Positions 1-8,704 of a DNA stretch of 48,515 bases are shown here, in pieces. Position numbers and translations under genes: made by a program. The notes under the pieces were generated by a model. The model searched no databases. It had not been told where the DNA came from and saw only the letters and a program-made list of their open reading frames with translations. The stretch covers positions 1 to 48,515 of the forward strand of contig JAJYAG010000027.1 of NCBI GenBank assembly GCA_021779665.1. The letters run 5' to 3'. Source of the stretch: Bacteroidota bacterium. GTDB taxonomy: Bacteria; Bacteroidota; Bacteroidia; Bacteroidales; JAAUTT01. Position 1 is the stretch's first letter; each line of letters starts with the position of its first letter.

Positions 1-208
1 CATTCAATGCCAAAATTAAAGCTTTCCGATCTTGCTTTAGGGGTGTTGGCAATATTAGTTTTTTCCTTTTCAGACTAGCAAACATCTATGCTTAGGATCT
101 CCCCAGAAATTCTGACTGATCCGTATTTTTCACGTCAACGGTAATAGCAAATAAAAATGCAACTTGAAAAAAAATTGCCTAACTTGTCGGCACTTAACTT
201 TCTACGCT
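1..208. other. left edge, no confident gene
   Basis: Two frames run in from the left edge on the plus strand, ending at a TAG at 76-78 and a TAG at 93-95. Either could be the tail of an upstream gene, but about 25-30 codons are too few to decide. From about 96 to 208 the sequence is AT-rich and probably holds the leader of the following operon. A TTG at 164 is in frame with the next gene, but the 15 codons it would add do not look like part of a signal peptide. No clear promoter box is seen. Confidence 0.4.
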
Positions 209-2296
209 ATGATGCAAAAGCGTTTGCTTTACTGCCTTATTCTGCTGCTAATCTATCTAACCTTGCCGGCTCAGACAAATCTGGGCTTTGAACAGGGAAA
301 CTTCAACAACTGGGTGGGATATACCTGGCTGTACAGCACCGATGCTACCTATGTAAATACACAACCCGTTCCGGGAATAGTTACCCGCCGCCACACCATC
401 ATGTCCGATACCTCTGCCTACGATGCCAACACAGGATTTAAACTCAGAAAAATACCAAAAGGCTATAAATATAGTGCCCGGCTTGGTGATCAAATCATTT
501 CAACTACTGATAGAAATCCCCGCGCCTGGCAGCAGAGTTTGCGTTACACCATGAAGATCGATTCATCCAATGCTTTACTCATCTTTAAGTATGCACTGGT
601 TTTGCAATATGCAGCCAATCACACCGAAAAAGTTGAAGCCCGGTTTAAACTCACGCTTTATGATAAAGATGGCAATGTTATTCCCGATTGTTCCAATTAC
701 GATGTTTATGCAAGCAACCAGCTCGTAAAGGGATTTAACCTGTATACCCCTACAAGCTCCACAGGAAGCAATACACCTGTAAACTGGCGCGACTGGACAA
801 CTGTTGGCGCCAACCTCATAAAGTATCTGGGCCAAACCATAACCATCGAGTTTATGGCTACTGACTGTACAGGTCGTTATCATTATGGTTATGCTTATTT
901 TGTTGCTGATTGTCAGCCCTTAAACATTACTGTAAAATATTGTGCAAAGGACTCAGTGGCCGCACTTACCGGTCCAATAGGTTTTGAATCGTATAAATGG
1001 CGGAATAAGGACAATGTTTTACTGGATTCATTACAAACCCTAAAACTTCCAAAACCTTCAGAAGGTGAAACATTTACATGTACAATGCAGTCGGCTACCG
1101 GATGCTTGGTTTCTCTCAGTTCCACTATCGCCAAATTCGTCCCTAAAGCAGACTTTACGGCCTATATAATAGATTGCAAAAGTAACACGGTTCAATTTAC
1201 CAATCTTTCGACATCTACAAGAGGAACATTGCAATACAAATGGATTTTTGAGGATAGTGTGACATCCCTTCAGAAGAATCCACGATATAAGTTTAAGACA
1301 TCGGGACTTCATCCGATGTCGCTGATTGTCAGAAACCATCCCTCCACCTGCGCTGACACCATAAAACAGGTGGTGGAATCATTTTCGCCACCGTTAGTCG
1401 GAATAAAAGGTGATTCAACCTATTGTCCCAATTCAACTGCAGTTTTGAATGCCTATGGCGCCTACCGGTACGATTGGAGCAACGGATCCAAAGCAGGAAC
1501 TTTAGAGGTTTCGCATCCGGGAGGAACTTTTTGGGTAGTAGGACATTCCAGCACAGGTTGTCATTCCGATACCATTTACAGAACGGTTAAAGAAGATCCC
1601 TACTGGGAATTTCTTTCGGAAAGTGATACAACGCTTTGTACCGGATTCACTTCCATGCTAAAGGTGTCAGGAGCAACAAAATATAAATGGAATACTGGAG
1701 ATACAATAAATTCAATTACTGTAAAAACTCCGGGCAACTACAATGTTACCGGATACAATAAAAGAGGCTGTGAAAAATCTTTTTCGTTTAATGTGTCAGA
1801 ATATCCTATTCCGGGGGTTATTTTTTCTACCTACCCTTCCACCCTCAACAGCAAATATAACCAGCTAAAGGGCTCCTTAACGGCCGAAACGGGGGTAAAC
1901 TACCTCTGGGAAATGGGCGACGGATCCTATGAAAAAGGCTCTTCCATCAACCATGATTACAACATAACCAACTACGCTTTGCAATATAAGGTAAAGCTTA
2001 CTGCTGTAAGTCAGTACGATTGTGCAGATTCAGCCATAAAAATAATCAATGTGGTTCCTTTTGTTCCCAATGTTTTTACTCCGAATGGCGACGGGGTAAA
2101 CGATCTTTTTATGCCCGGACTGGAAATTCAAATATTCGACAGGAATGGTTTGCTTCTTTATCAGGGAAAAGACGGCTGGGATGGTCAGTATAAAGGACGT
2201 CCCATGGATCCTGACACTTATTTCTATTCTATCCGGTATTCGTACGACGAACAGGAAATTCACTCACAAAAAGGCTTCATAACTTTAATCCGATGA
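209..2296 (+). CDS. PKD-repeat surface protein with gliding-motility (type B) T9SS C-terminal domain
   Basis: This is a predicted exported, cell-surface or released protein of about 695 residues. An ATGATG at 209-214 opens a good signal peptide (basic MQKR, then a hydrophobic run ending LPAQ), so I start here and not at the in-frame TTG at 164. Residues about 20-240 form a first domain of unknown type. They are followed by Ig/PKD-like beta domains rich in paired Cys and motifs such as YKWIFED and YLWEMGDGS. The last 80 residues are a gliding-motility (CHU_C, type B) sorting domain: VPNVFTPNGDGVNDLF, then IFDRNG, GWDGQYKGRP and a terminal GFITLIR. Family knowledge says such domains route proteins through T9SS and need a PorP/SprF partner, which is the next gene (4-bp ATGA overlap). 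The ligand is unknown. Confidence 0.85.
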   Translation: MMQKRLLYCLILLLIYLTLPAQTNLGFEQGNFNNWVGYTWLYSTDATYVNTQPVPGIVTRRHTIMSDTSAYDANTGFKLRKIPKGYKYSARLGDQIISTTDRNPRAWQQSLRYTMKIDSSNALLIFKYALVLQYAANHTEKVEARFKLTLYDKDGNVIPDCSNYDVYASNQLVKGFNLYTPTSSTGSNTPVNWRDWTTVGANLIKYLGQTITIEFMATDCTGRYHYGYAYFVADCQPLNITVKYCAKDSVAALTGPIGFESYKWRNKDNVLLDSLQTLKLPKPSEGETFTCTMQSATGCLVSLSSTIAKFVPKADFTAYIIDCKSNTVQFTNLSTSTRGTLQYKWIFEDSVTSLQKNPRYKFKTSGLHPMSLIVRNHPSTCADTIKQVVESFSPPLVGIKGDSTYCPNSTAVLNAYGAYRYDWSNGSKAGTLEVSHPGGTFWVVGHSSTGCHSDTIYRTVKEDPYWEFLSESDTTLCTGFTSMLKVSGATKYKWNTGDTINSITVKTPGNYNVTGYNKRGCEKSFSFNVSEYPIPGVIFSTYPSTLNSKYNQLKGSLTAETGVNYLWEMGDGSYEKGSSINHDYNITNYALQYKVKLTAVSQYDCADSAIKIINVVPFVPNVFTPNGDGVNDLFMPGLEIQIFDRNGLLLYQGKDGWDGQYKGRPMDPDTYFYSIRYSYDEQEIHSQKGFITLIR

Positions 2297-3240
2297 AAAG
2301 ATATTTTTTTATTCTGATCGCCATTACTCTTTCATCGGTTAAAACGGTTAAGGCTCAATCGGATATTAACATGGCCACCCACTGGTATAACCGGACAAAT
2401 TATAATCCTGCTTCCATTGCCAAAGTAAATTATGCTTACTTTTTCTCAAACTACAGGCAACAATGGATAGGTGTTGACGGGGCTCCACGGGTTTTCAATA
2501 TTCAGGCTTCGGAATACATTCATAAGTATCGTTCGGCAGTTGGATTTTCGCTTGTTGCGGACAAATTAGGGGTCACAAGAGCTTATAATCCTATGCTTAC
2601 TTATGCCTACCGTTTGGCAAAAAGCAGAGGGTGGTCGGTTTCAATGGGATTGTCGGCCGGAGTTTTCTCCCGTCTTATAGATGGAACAAAATTCGAAGCC
2701 GAAACGACCACAGATCAATATATTACCTACCAAAGAGAAAGTACAGTTTCTCCCGACTTTAATGCAGGTATAGAATTGCAAACAACACATTTCATTGTTG
2801 GTCTGTCCTCCACACACCTGGCGGCTATAGCCAAACCGAACAGCGATTTCCTGAATACCAATCATCACTACGGCTACCTGATTTATAAAAACACCAATCT
2901 TACATCCATCAACTACAATTTAGGAACACAGGTGGTGAATCGCCATAATCTCACAATACTGGAGCTAAATACCAGTATTCGCTTCAAAAAGGGTACAGGC
3001 CTTATGGATGGCGCTAAAGAAATTTTCGATTTAGGCTTTTCCTATAGAACATCCAGACAGGTGGCTCTTCTGGCTGGAATTAACATCCTGCCTAATGCCC
3101 GGATTGCTTACGTTTACGAACAAAGGTTTCAGAATGGATATTTCAGGAATAACACCCACGAAATTGCCATCGAATGGAGAATTCTCAACAAGGCCGCTTC
3201 AGACCACAATCCCTGCGACAATGAATTTTGGTATCATTAA
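2293..3240 (+). CDS. PorP/SprF family type IX secretion-associated outer-membrane protein
   Basis: Predicted outer-membrane beta-barrel of 315 residues. It has a signal peptide (MKRYFFILIAITLSS...KAQ) and the family hallmark start of the mature part: NPASIAK followed by YRQQWIGVDGAPRVF. Alternating hydrophobic strands and an aromatic C-terminal region fit an outer-membrane barrel. SprF-like members are known to be needed for secretion or surface attachment of specific type B cargo. The start codon overlaps the stop of the preceding cargo gene in an ATGA, suggesting translational coupling and that the two form a cognate pair. This cognate role is inferred from position. A core PorP role is less likely because a second paralogue sits 4.4 kb downstream. 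Confidence 0.85.
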   Translation: MKRYFFILIAITLSSVKTVKAQSDINMATHWYNRTNYNPASIAKVNYAYFFSNYRQQWIGVDGAPRVFNIQASEYIHKYRSAVGFSLVADKLGVTRAYNPMLTYAYRLAKSRGWSVSMGLSAGVFSRLIDGTKFEAETTTDQYITYQRESTVSPDFNAGIELQTTHFIVGLSSTHLAAIAKPNSDFLNTNHHYGYLIYKNTNLTSINYNLGTQVVNRHNLTILELNTSIRFKKGTGLMDGAKEIFDLGFSYRTSRQVALLAGINILPNARIAYVYEQRFQNGYFRNNTHEIAIEWRILNKAASDHNPCDNEFWYH

Positions 3241-3252
3241 GATATATTGCCT

Positions 3253-6200
3253 ATGAAATTTTTTATACTCCGACTAAATCTGCTAATTGTCTTCACTCAT
3301 ATTTGCTTTTCGGCCTTTGGTCTCTCAGCTAAATTTACCTATACCAAAAGAAGTAACTGCGCTCCTACTGTTGTTGAATTTACAAATAATTCAACGCAGG
3401 GAGCCGGAATAACTTATGAATGGGACTTTGGACTGGGTGCGGTTATTACCACAAGCGACCCGTCGAAAAAAGAGCAGATTTATACCAAGCCGGGAAAATA
3501 TACGGTTACACTCAAAGTTTATGATGGAGTCACCACGGAGACCACAAGCACAACGGTAACAATTTCACAGGGACCAACTGCCAGTTACAGCACCAATATA
3601 ACCAGTGGATGTGTACCTCTCAATGTAAGCTATAACAGCACATCTGCACAAGGTGATACAGCAATTGCCAGTACGAACTGGGATTTCAGAAATGGTGATT
3701 TTAAGTCAGGTACAACAGTGCAGTACACCTACAACAAAATTGGGAAATATGGAATTTTGCTGAAGGTGACCGATAAAAACGGATGCTCGGCTTTTGTTGA
3801 GACAGATAGTTTGATAAAGATAGTGAACACGCCTGTTGTGAAGTTTATGGCCAGTGATACTGCGGCATGTAACCCTCCTTTGAATGTCAGTTTTACAAAT
3901 TTTTCGACCGGGGCATCTGATTTGACATATCTCTGGGAGTTTGGAAACGGAAAAACATCAACTGAAGTCAGCAACTCCACAACCTATGAATCCAAAGGTC
4001 AATTTGATGTAAAATTGACTGCTACCGACCAGTTTGGCTGTTCTTCGGCACTCGAGAAGAAAGGATTGATAAATATAGGAAATCCCACCGGAACCATTTA
4101 TGTACTCGATTCCCGGAAAAACACTGTCACAGGTACACGCCTCTGCAGCGGCACATATACTTTTGGATTTTCGGGCGGTAATTTGCCGGTTTGTACTTGG
4201 ACCATTGCGGACAATAATAAGACCACAACTGTTTCAGGAACTAACACGATCACATATACGGTTAAAGACACAGGGACCATCAAGGTGAACTTTGCATATG
4301 GCACCAGCTTAACTTGTACTGATGTAATTCAGAAGACTTTCGTGAAAAGCAACATTAAAGCAGATTTTACAGTTGATCTGAATCTTTTCTGCTCCCTGCC
4401 CCAACAAATAAAACTTACAAATGTATCAGTAAACCCGAATACCTATTCGTGGTACATTTCAAAGAAATTGTTTTCAAACTCAGCCAGTCCTGACTACACC
4501 ATTACTGCTTCCGATGTACCAGAGAAAACATACAAGCAGCTTTACAATCATGAAGTTGATTCGGTTTTGCTGCCCATTAAGTTAATTGTTACCAATAGCG
4601 ACGGTTGCTCCGATTCCCTTATCCGGAATACATGGCTTTCCGCACCAGTAGCCCGATTTTTGCCCGACAAAACCTCAGGATGCGCACCTTTACCGGTGGT
4701 TTTTTCCGACAGCAGCCGCTGGTCGTCCAAAATAGACTCTTATACTTACTTAATAGATGGTAAAACAATTACATCTGCCAATAAAACCCAAAGCTATACA
4801 TTTGATAAGCCGGGTATTTACGATATAAAAGAAATCGTAAAAAGCGGCGGATGTACTGATACCTCTCACATTGTACAAATTGCAATCGGCACAAAGCTGA
4901 AGCCCGATTTTACAGTTTCGCCTTCAGAGGTTTGCAATGGGGACAAAATCAGGATTATTGGCAATTCTGATAATGATGCAGCCATCCGAAGCTGGCGGCT
5001 GAAATCGGCCGGAATATTTGATTTTAAAGCTTATCATAATCCCGACACATTTGTTACTGTTGACTCGGACACCGCAGGGTTAAAGAGCATTACCCTGCAG
5101 GTGGATTATAACGGATGTTTCTCCGATACAACCAAAAAGAATATTTATAAAATTGTGGGTCCTGTCGGGAATTTCTTCGAATCGTTTTCGTGCGATTCTG
5201 CCTTGATTTACCGCTTCAAATCTAAAATTACGCCTGCAACCTCACTCACCTGGAATATCGATACTGCGGTAATAACTGACAAAGATTCGGCGCGGCATAA
5301 ATTTAAAAAGAGCGGCGATTATGATATAAAGCTTACCGCTGTCGACAATCTTACGAGCTGTTCTTTAAAGCGCTCCAAAACAATTAAAGTGCGGCAAATA
5401 AAAGCCGGTTTTGTCCTGGAGGATACAGTTTTTTGCGCAGGCGATTCGGTAAAGATGAATGCTTTGTCTTCCGTTGACTATATTAACTCGTGCTATAACG
5501 AGGGTTTTCTCTGGTATTTTGGGGATGATTCTCCTCCGCGACGAGTTTCAACTCCAAAATACAGCCATGTTTACACTGCAAGAGGGAAATTCAAGCTGTT
5601 GCTTATTACAACTGCTGATAATGGCTGTATCGACTCTACGAAACAGTATGTTAACATTAAAAAGCCCAAGGCTACTTTTACGGTTGATAAATACTCAGGA
5701 TGTGTTCCCAACTTCCTTGTCAATTTTACAAATACCTCGACCGACAGCACTATTGTCAATGCCGTATGGGATTTTAACGATGGTGCCATTGATAATTCCC
5801 AGGCAAAAACTATTGCCCACACTTTTGTCAGTGACAAGCAAAGAACTTTTTTACCCACGCTCACAGTTTACGATGCCTACCAATGCCCGGGCGATTATAC
5901 CTCATCAGTCAGATTGGTTGCTGTAAACAGCGATTTTCAGGCAGATGATAATGCAATATGTGCCGGTCATAAGGTTACATTTACACCGGTCGACAACAGC
6001 CTGGACAGTGTCATCTGGAATTTTGGTGAGGGGCAGACCTCTAAAACTATTAATTACCATACTTACAACAACAAAGGTTTATTTACGCCAAAACTGACAG
6101 CTTATAAAAATGGATGCAGCGCTACTGTATCTAAAATGAATTATTTAAGTGTGGAAAAGGCTGACGGCGCTTTTTGGGTAAGTGACAGCATTTTGAAATG

Positions 6201-7644
6201 CTACCCTGATACTATCAATTTTATTCACCGAAACACCAACGGAAGTCCGGTTGTTGAGCGCAGCTGGATAATCAATACAAATGGATTAACCAATGATAAC
6301 GACACCATTAAATATGTATTTTCGAAACCCGGCAACTACAATGCACAGCTATTTGTAAGAACGTTAAACGGATGCGAGGCAAACAGCTCAAAAATAATTG
6401 CTATAAGCGGACCATCAGCAAAATTCGGATTTTCACCAACAAAAATCTGTTATGGGGAATATGTTGATTTCCAAATGAATTCTCCACAAGAGGTAACTCA
6501 GTGGAAATGGTTATTTGGCGATGGCAATACATCGGCAGAAAATCCTGTTTCGCACCGGTATACATCGCGTGGAAAATTAATTCCGGCAATTACCCTTATA
6601 AATAAGGATTGCAGCGTGACACTTCCTATGGATACACTGCTGGTAGATCCTGTGAGAGCAGCTTTTATTCAGAAGGACAGTGTCGCCATATGTTTTGGCA
6701 GCAAGGCAAGTTTTACAAATAAATCGTTGTTCTCAGAATACTGGACATGGAAGATCAATGGGGTATTTAAAAACAATGAGCAGGATTTAAAAGATGTTCT
6801 ATTTACGGGCAAAGGCCAAAACACCATTACTTTAATTGCTTCGAGCGACGATTGCAGCGATACACTGGTGCGCAACTACACCGTTTATGCCAACCCTGTG
6901 TTTAAGATTAATGGCGATTCAGTTCTCTGTAAAGGCCAGAATTCTATTCAATTAAGTGTTAATAAGCTGGACGGATGGAAAATAAAATGGTCGCCCACTT
7001 CGGGAATTGATAATTCAACGGCATTCACGGTAGCTGCAAGTCCCACGGCTACAACAACCTACCTGGCTACTGTAACCGATGCCTATGGATGCACTTCTAC
7101 AAATGGCAAAACAATACTGATAAACCAACTTGCTAATTATTTAAGGGTTCCACGCGCTGATACAACCATCAGCATTGGCGATAAAATTAATTTATCGATT
7201 ATAACCGGCAGTCCTGATATAACTTACTCCTGGTCGCCCCAATACAATATATCGTGTACCGATTGTAACAATCCGCTTGTAAATCCCACCAAAGATGCTA
7301 GTTACACTGTCCAGATCAAAAACAACTGCGTGGATTTTACCGAAAAGTTCAACATCAAGGTAATTTACGATTTTTACCTTGAAGCACCATCAGCCTTCAC
7401 TCCCAACGGAGATTCGAATAACGACGTTTTCAGTTTCGAAGAAACAAATATCCAAACCTTTGAATTGAAAATTTTCAACCGCTGGGGCCAACTGGTATTT
7501 TCCACCAACGATTTGAATGAGGGTTGGGATGGAACATTTAAAGGACGCGTGCAGAATGCCGATACCTACACCTATATGGTGAAAGCCGAAACCGTGAAAG
7601 GTTATAAATTTGAAAAGAGTGGTAATTTTCTGTTACTTAAATGA
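3253..7644 (+). CDS. giant multi-PKD surface protein with gliding-motility (type B) T9SS C-terminal domain
   Basis: A 1,463-residue exported protein. I use the ATG at 3253 (MKFFILRLNLLIVF, a clean signal peptide); an in-frame TTG at 3247 would add two residues only. The mature part is an array of about a dozen divergent PKD/Ig-like domains of 85-95 residues. They show the repeated pattern of a Cys-Pro start, a W-x-F-G/D-G strand (YEWDFG, YLWEFGNGK, WKWLFGDGN) and a G-x-Y closing strand. The end is a CHU_C/type B sorting domain: AFTPNGDSNNDVF, IFNRWGQLVF, GWDGTFKG, GNFLLLK. By analogy with SprB-like adhesins it should form a long surface filament or adhesin. It starts 12 bp after the first SprF-like gene and ends 3 bp before the second. 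No enzyme domain is seen. Confidence 0.88.
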   Translation: MKFFILRLNLLIVFTHICFSAFGLSAKFTYTKRSNCAPTVVEFTNNSTQGAGITYEWDFGLGAVITTSDPSKKEQIYTKPGKYTVTLKVYDGVTTETTSTTVTISQGPTASYSTNITSGCVPLNVSYNSTSAQGDTAIASTNWDFRNGDFKSGTTVQYTYNKIGKYGILLKVTDKNGCSAFVETDSLIKIVNTPVVKFMASDTAACNPPLNVSFTNFSTGASDLTYLWEFGNGKTSTEVSNSTTYESKGQFDVKLTATDQFGCSSALEKKGLINIGNPTGTIYVLDSRKNTVTGTRLCSGTYTFGFSGGNLPVCTWTIADNNKTTTVSGTNTITYTVKDTGTIKVNFAYGTSLTCTDVIQKTFVKSNIKADFTVDLNLFCSLPQQIKLTNVSVNPNTYSWYISKKLFSNSASPDYTITASDVPEKTYKQLYNHEVDSVLLPIKLIVTNSDGCSDSLIRNTWLSAPVARFLPDKTSGCAPLPVVFSDSSRWSSKIDSYTYLIDGKTITSANKTQSYTFDKPGIYDIKEIVKSGGCTDTSHIVQIAIGTKLKPDFTVSPSEVCNGDKIRIIGNSDNDAAIRSWRLKSAGIFDFKAYHNPDTFVTVDSDTAGLKSITLQVDYNGCFSDTTKKNIYKIVGPVGNFFESFSCDSALIYRFKSKITPATSLTWNIDTAVITDKDSARHKFKKSGDYDIKLTAVDNLTSCSLKRSKTIKVRQIKAGFVLEDTVFCAGDSVKMNALSSVDYINSCYNEGFLWYFGDDSPPRRVSTPKYSHVYTARGKFKLLLITTADNGCIDSTKQYVNIKKPKATFTVDKYSGCVPNFLVNFTNTSTDSTIVNAVWDFNDGAIDNSQAKTIAHTFVSDKQRTFLPTLTVYDAYQCPGDYTSSVRLVAVNSDFQADDNAICAGHKVTFTPVDNSLDSVIWNFGEGQTSKTINYHTYNNKGLFTPKLTAYKNGCSATVSKMNYLSVEKADGAFWVSDSILKCYPDTINFIHRNTNGSPVVERSWIINTNGLTNDNDTIKYVFSKPGNYNAQLFVRTLNGCEANSSKIIAISGPSAKFGFSPTKICYGEYVDFQMNSPQEVTQWKWLFGDGNTSAENPVSHRYTSRGKLIPAITLINKDCSVTLPMDTLLVDPVRAAFIQKDSVAICFGSKASFTNKSLFSEYWTWKINGVFKNNEQDLKDVLFTGKGQNTITLIASSDDCSDTLVRNYTVYANPVFKINGDSVLCKGQNSIQLSVNKLDGWKIKWSPTSGIDNSTAFTVAASPTATTTYLATVTDAYGCTSTNGKTILINQLANYLRVPRADTTISIGDKINLSIITGSPDITYSWSPQYNISCTDCNNPLVNPTKDASYTVQIKNNCVDFTEKFNIKVIYDFYLEAPSAFTPNGDSNNDVFSFEETNIQTFELKIFNRWGQLVFSTNDLNEGWDGTFKGRVQNADTYTYMVKAETVKGYKFEKSGNFLLLK

Positions 7645-7647
7645 TAT

Positions 7648-8703
7648 ATGCTCATGATATTAAGTTTCAATAGCAGCAACCGAAGAAGGCTTTTTTACCT
7701 ATTAGCTGTTTTGATGTTGTCTTTCCCGCCAGGACTAAAGTTAATGGCACAGGAAGCTCATTTCTCGCAGTTTTACACTACGCCTTTGCTGACTAACCCT
7801 GCAAATACCGGGATGACTGATAATCTGCGTTTTGCTAATAATTACCGCAATCAATGGGCAAAAATCGGGGTACCTTATAAAACACTGTATACTTCGCTCG
7901 ATTCTAAAATTGCCATAGCCGGGAAATCTTTCGGAATTGGAGCCATGATAGTTCACGATCAGTCGTCGGCTTACAATCTGGCTGCCGATCAGTTTCTGGT
8001 TTCATTCAGCTACTCGCGGATAATCAATAACCATCAGTTTACCGTGGGCATTCAGCCGGGATTTGTATCAAAAGCTTACAATACCAATGGATTAACCTTT
8101 GGAAGCCAGTTCGACGGAACCAGTCAGCAGTATAATCCGCGACTCACCAGCTACGAGAATTACCTTTCCAACAATATGGGCTTTTTCGATCTGAATGCAG
8201 GGGTTTACTGGAGAACACTTATCAGGAATTTTATGCCTTCAGCGGGGTTTTCAGTAAGTCATATCAACAGCCCAAAAGCTTCTTTTTCGAGTTCGGCTGA
8301 AGCAACCCGGTTGCCTTTAAAGTTTACTTTCAACAGTCAGGTCGACATTCCACTTAGCAAACGATTTAATATTGTCCCGGGAATGCTTTACAGTTATGTT
8401 TCCGGAGCCAATGAACTGCTTTTGGGTGGAACGGAAAATTATGCCATCACCGACTTCTTCATTCCGGCCAAAAAGATTTACGCCATTACTTATGCCCGTG
8501 TAAATCCCTTCCAAAACCTCGATGCATTGATTCTTGGCGGAGGTATTAAGTTTGCGAAGTTCGACATCGGTCTTTCGTACGATATCAACATTTCGCCTTT
8601 GGCACAGGCTTCGAATTTTAACGGGGCTTTTGAGCTATCGCTGGTTTATACCGGGGCGGGTAAATCAAAAAGAAACATTCACGAACCGTGCATTATTTAT
8701 TAA
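7648..8703 (+). CDS. PorP/SprF family type IX secretion-associated outer-membrane protein, second copy
   Basis: A 351-residue barrel protein. The signal peptide follows a basic SNRRR stretch and ends at LMAQ; the mature start EAHFSQFYTTPLLTNPANTG is the PorP/SprF signature, followed by YRNQWAKIG. It resembles well-known PorP/SprF members more closely than the copy at 2293. It begins 3 bp after the giant PKD gene and its stop is 1 bp before the next start, so it belongs to the same transcript. By position it is the likely outer-membrane partner of the 1,463-residue cargo. A later in-frame ATG at 7654 could also be the start. The family assignment is secure; the partner assignment is inference. 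Confidence 0.9.
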   Translation: MLMILSFNSSNRRRLFYLLAVLMLSFPPGLKLMAQEAHFSQFYTTPLLTNPANTGMTDNLRFANNYRNQWAKIGVPYKTLYTSLDSKIAIAGKSFGIGAMIVHDQSSAYNLAADQFLVSFSYSRIINNHQFTVGIQPGFVSKAYNTNGLTFGSQFDGTSQQYNPRLTSYENYLSNNMGFFDLNAGVYWRTLIRNFMPSAGFSVSHINSPKASFSSSAEATRLPLKFTFNSQVDIPLSKRFNIVPGMLYSYVSGANELLLGGTENYAITDFFIPAKKIYAITYARVNPFQNLDALILGGGIKFAKFDIGLSYDINISPLAQASNFNGAFELSLVYTGAGKSKRNIHEPCIIY

Positions 8704-8704
8704 G

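Noticed and set aside
164-208. TTG start at 164 for the first PKD protein.
   Set aside because: The added residues are polar and Cys-rich and would precede a complete signal peptide that starts at the ATG pair at 209-214.
5459-5926. A 155-codon frame in the middle of the giant PKD gene.
   Set aside because: It is an out-of-frame shadow of a well-supported coding sequence, without family resemblance.
8534-8704. N-terminal extension of the PorE-like protein back to 8534.
   Set aside because: It overlaps the preceding PorP/SprF gene by 170 bp and would hide a good signal peptide that begins at ATG 8705.
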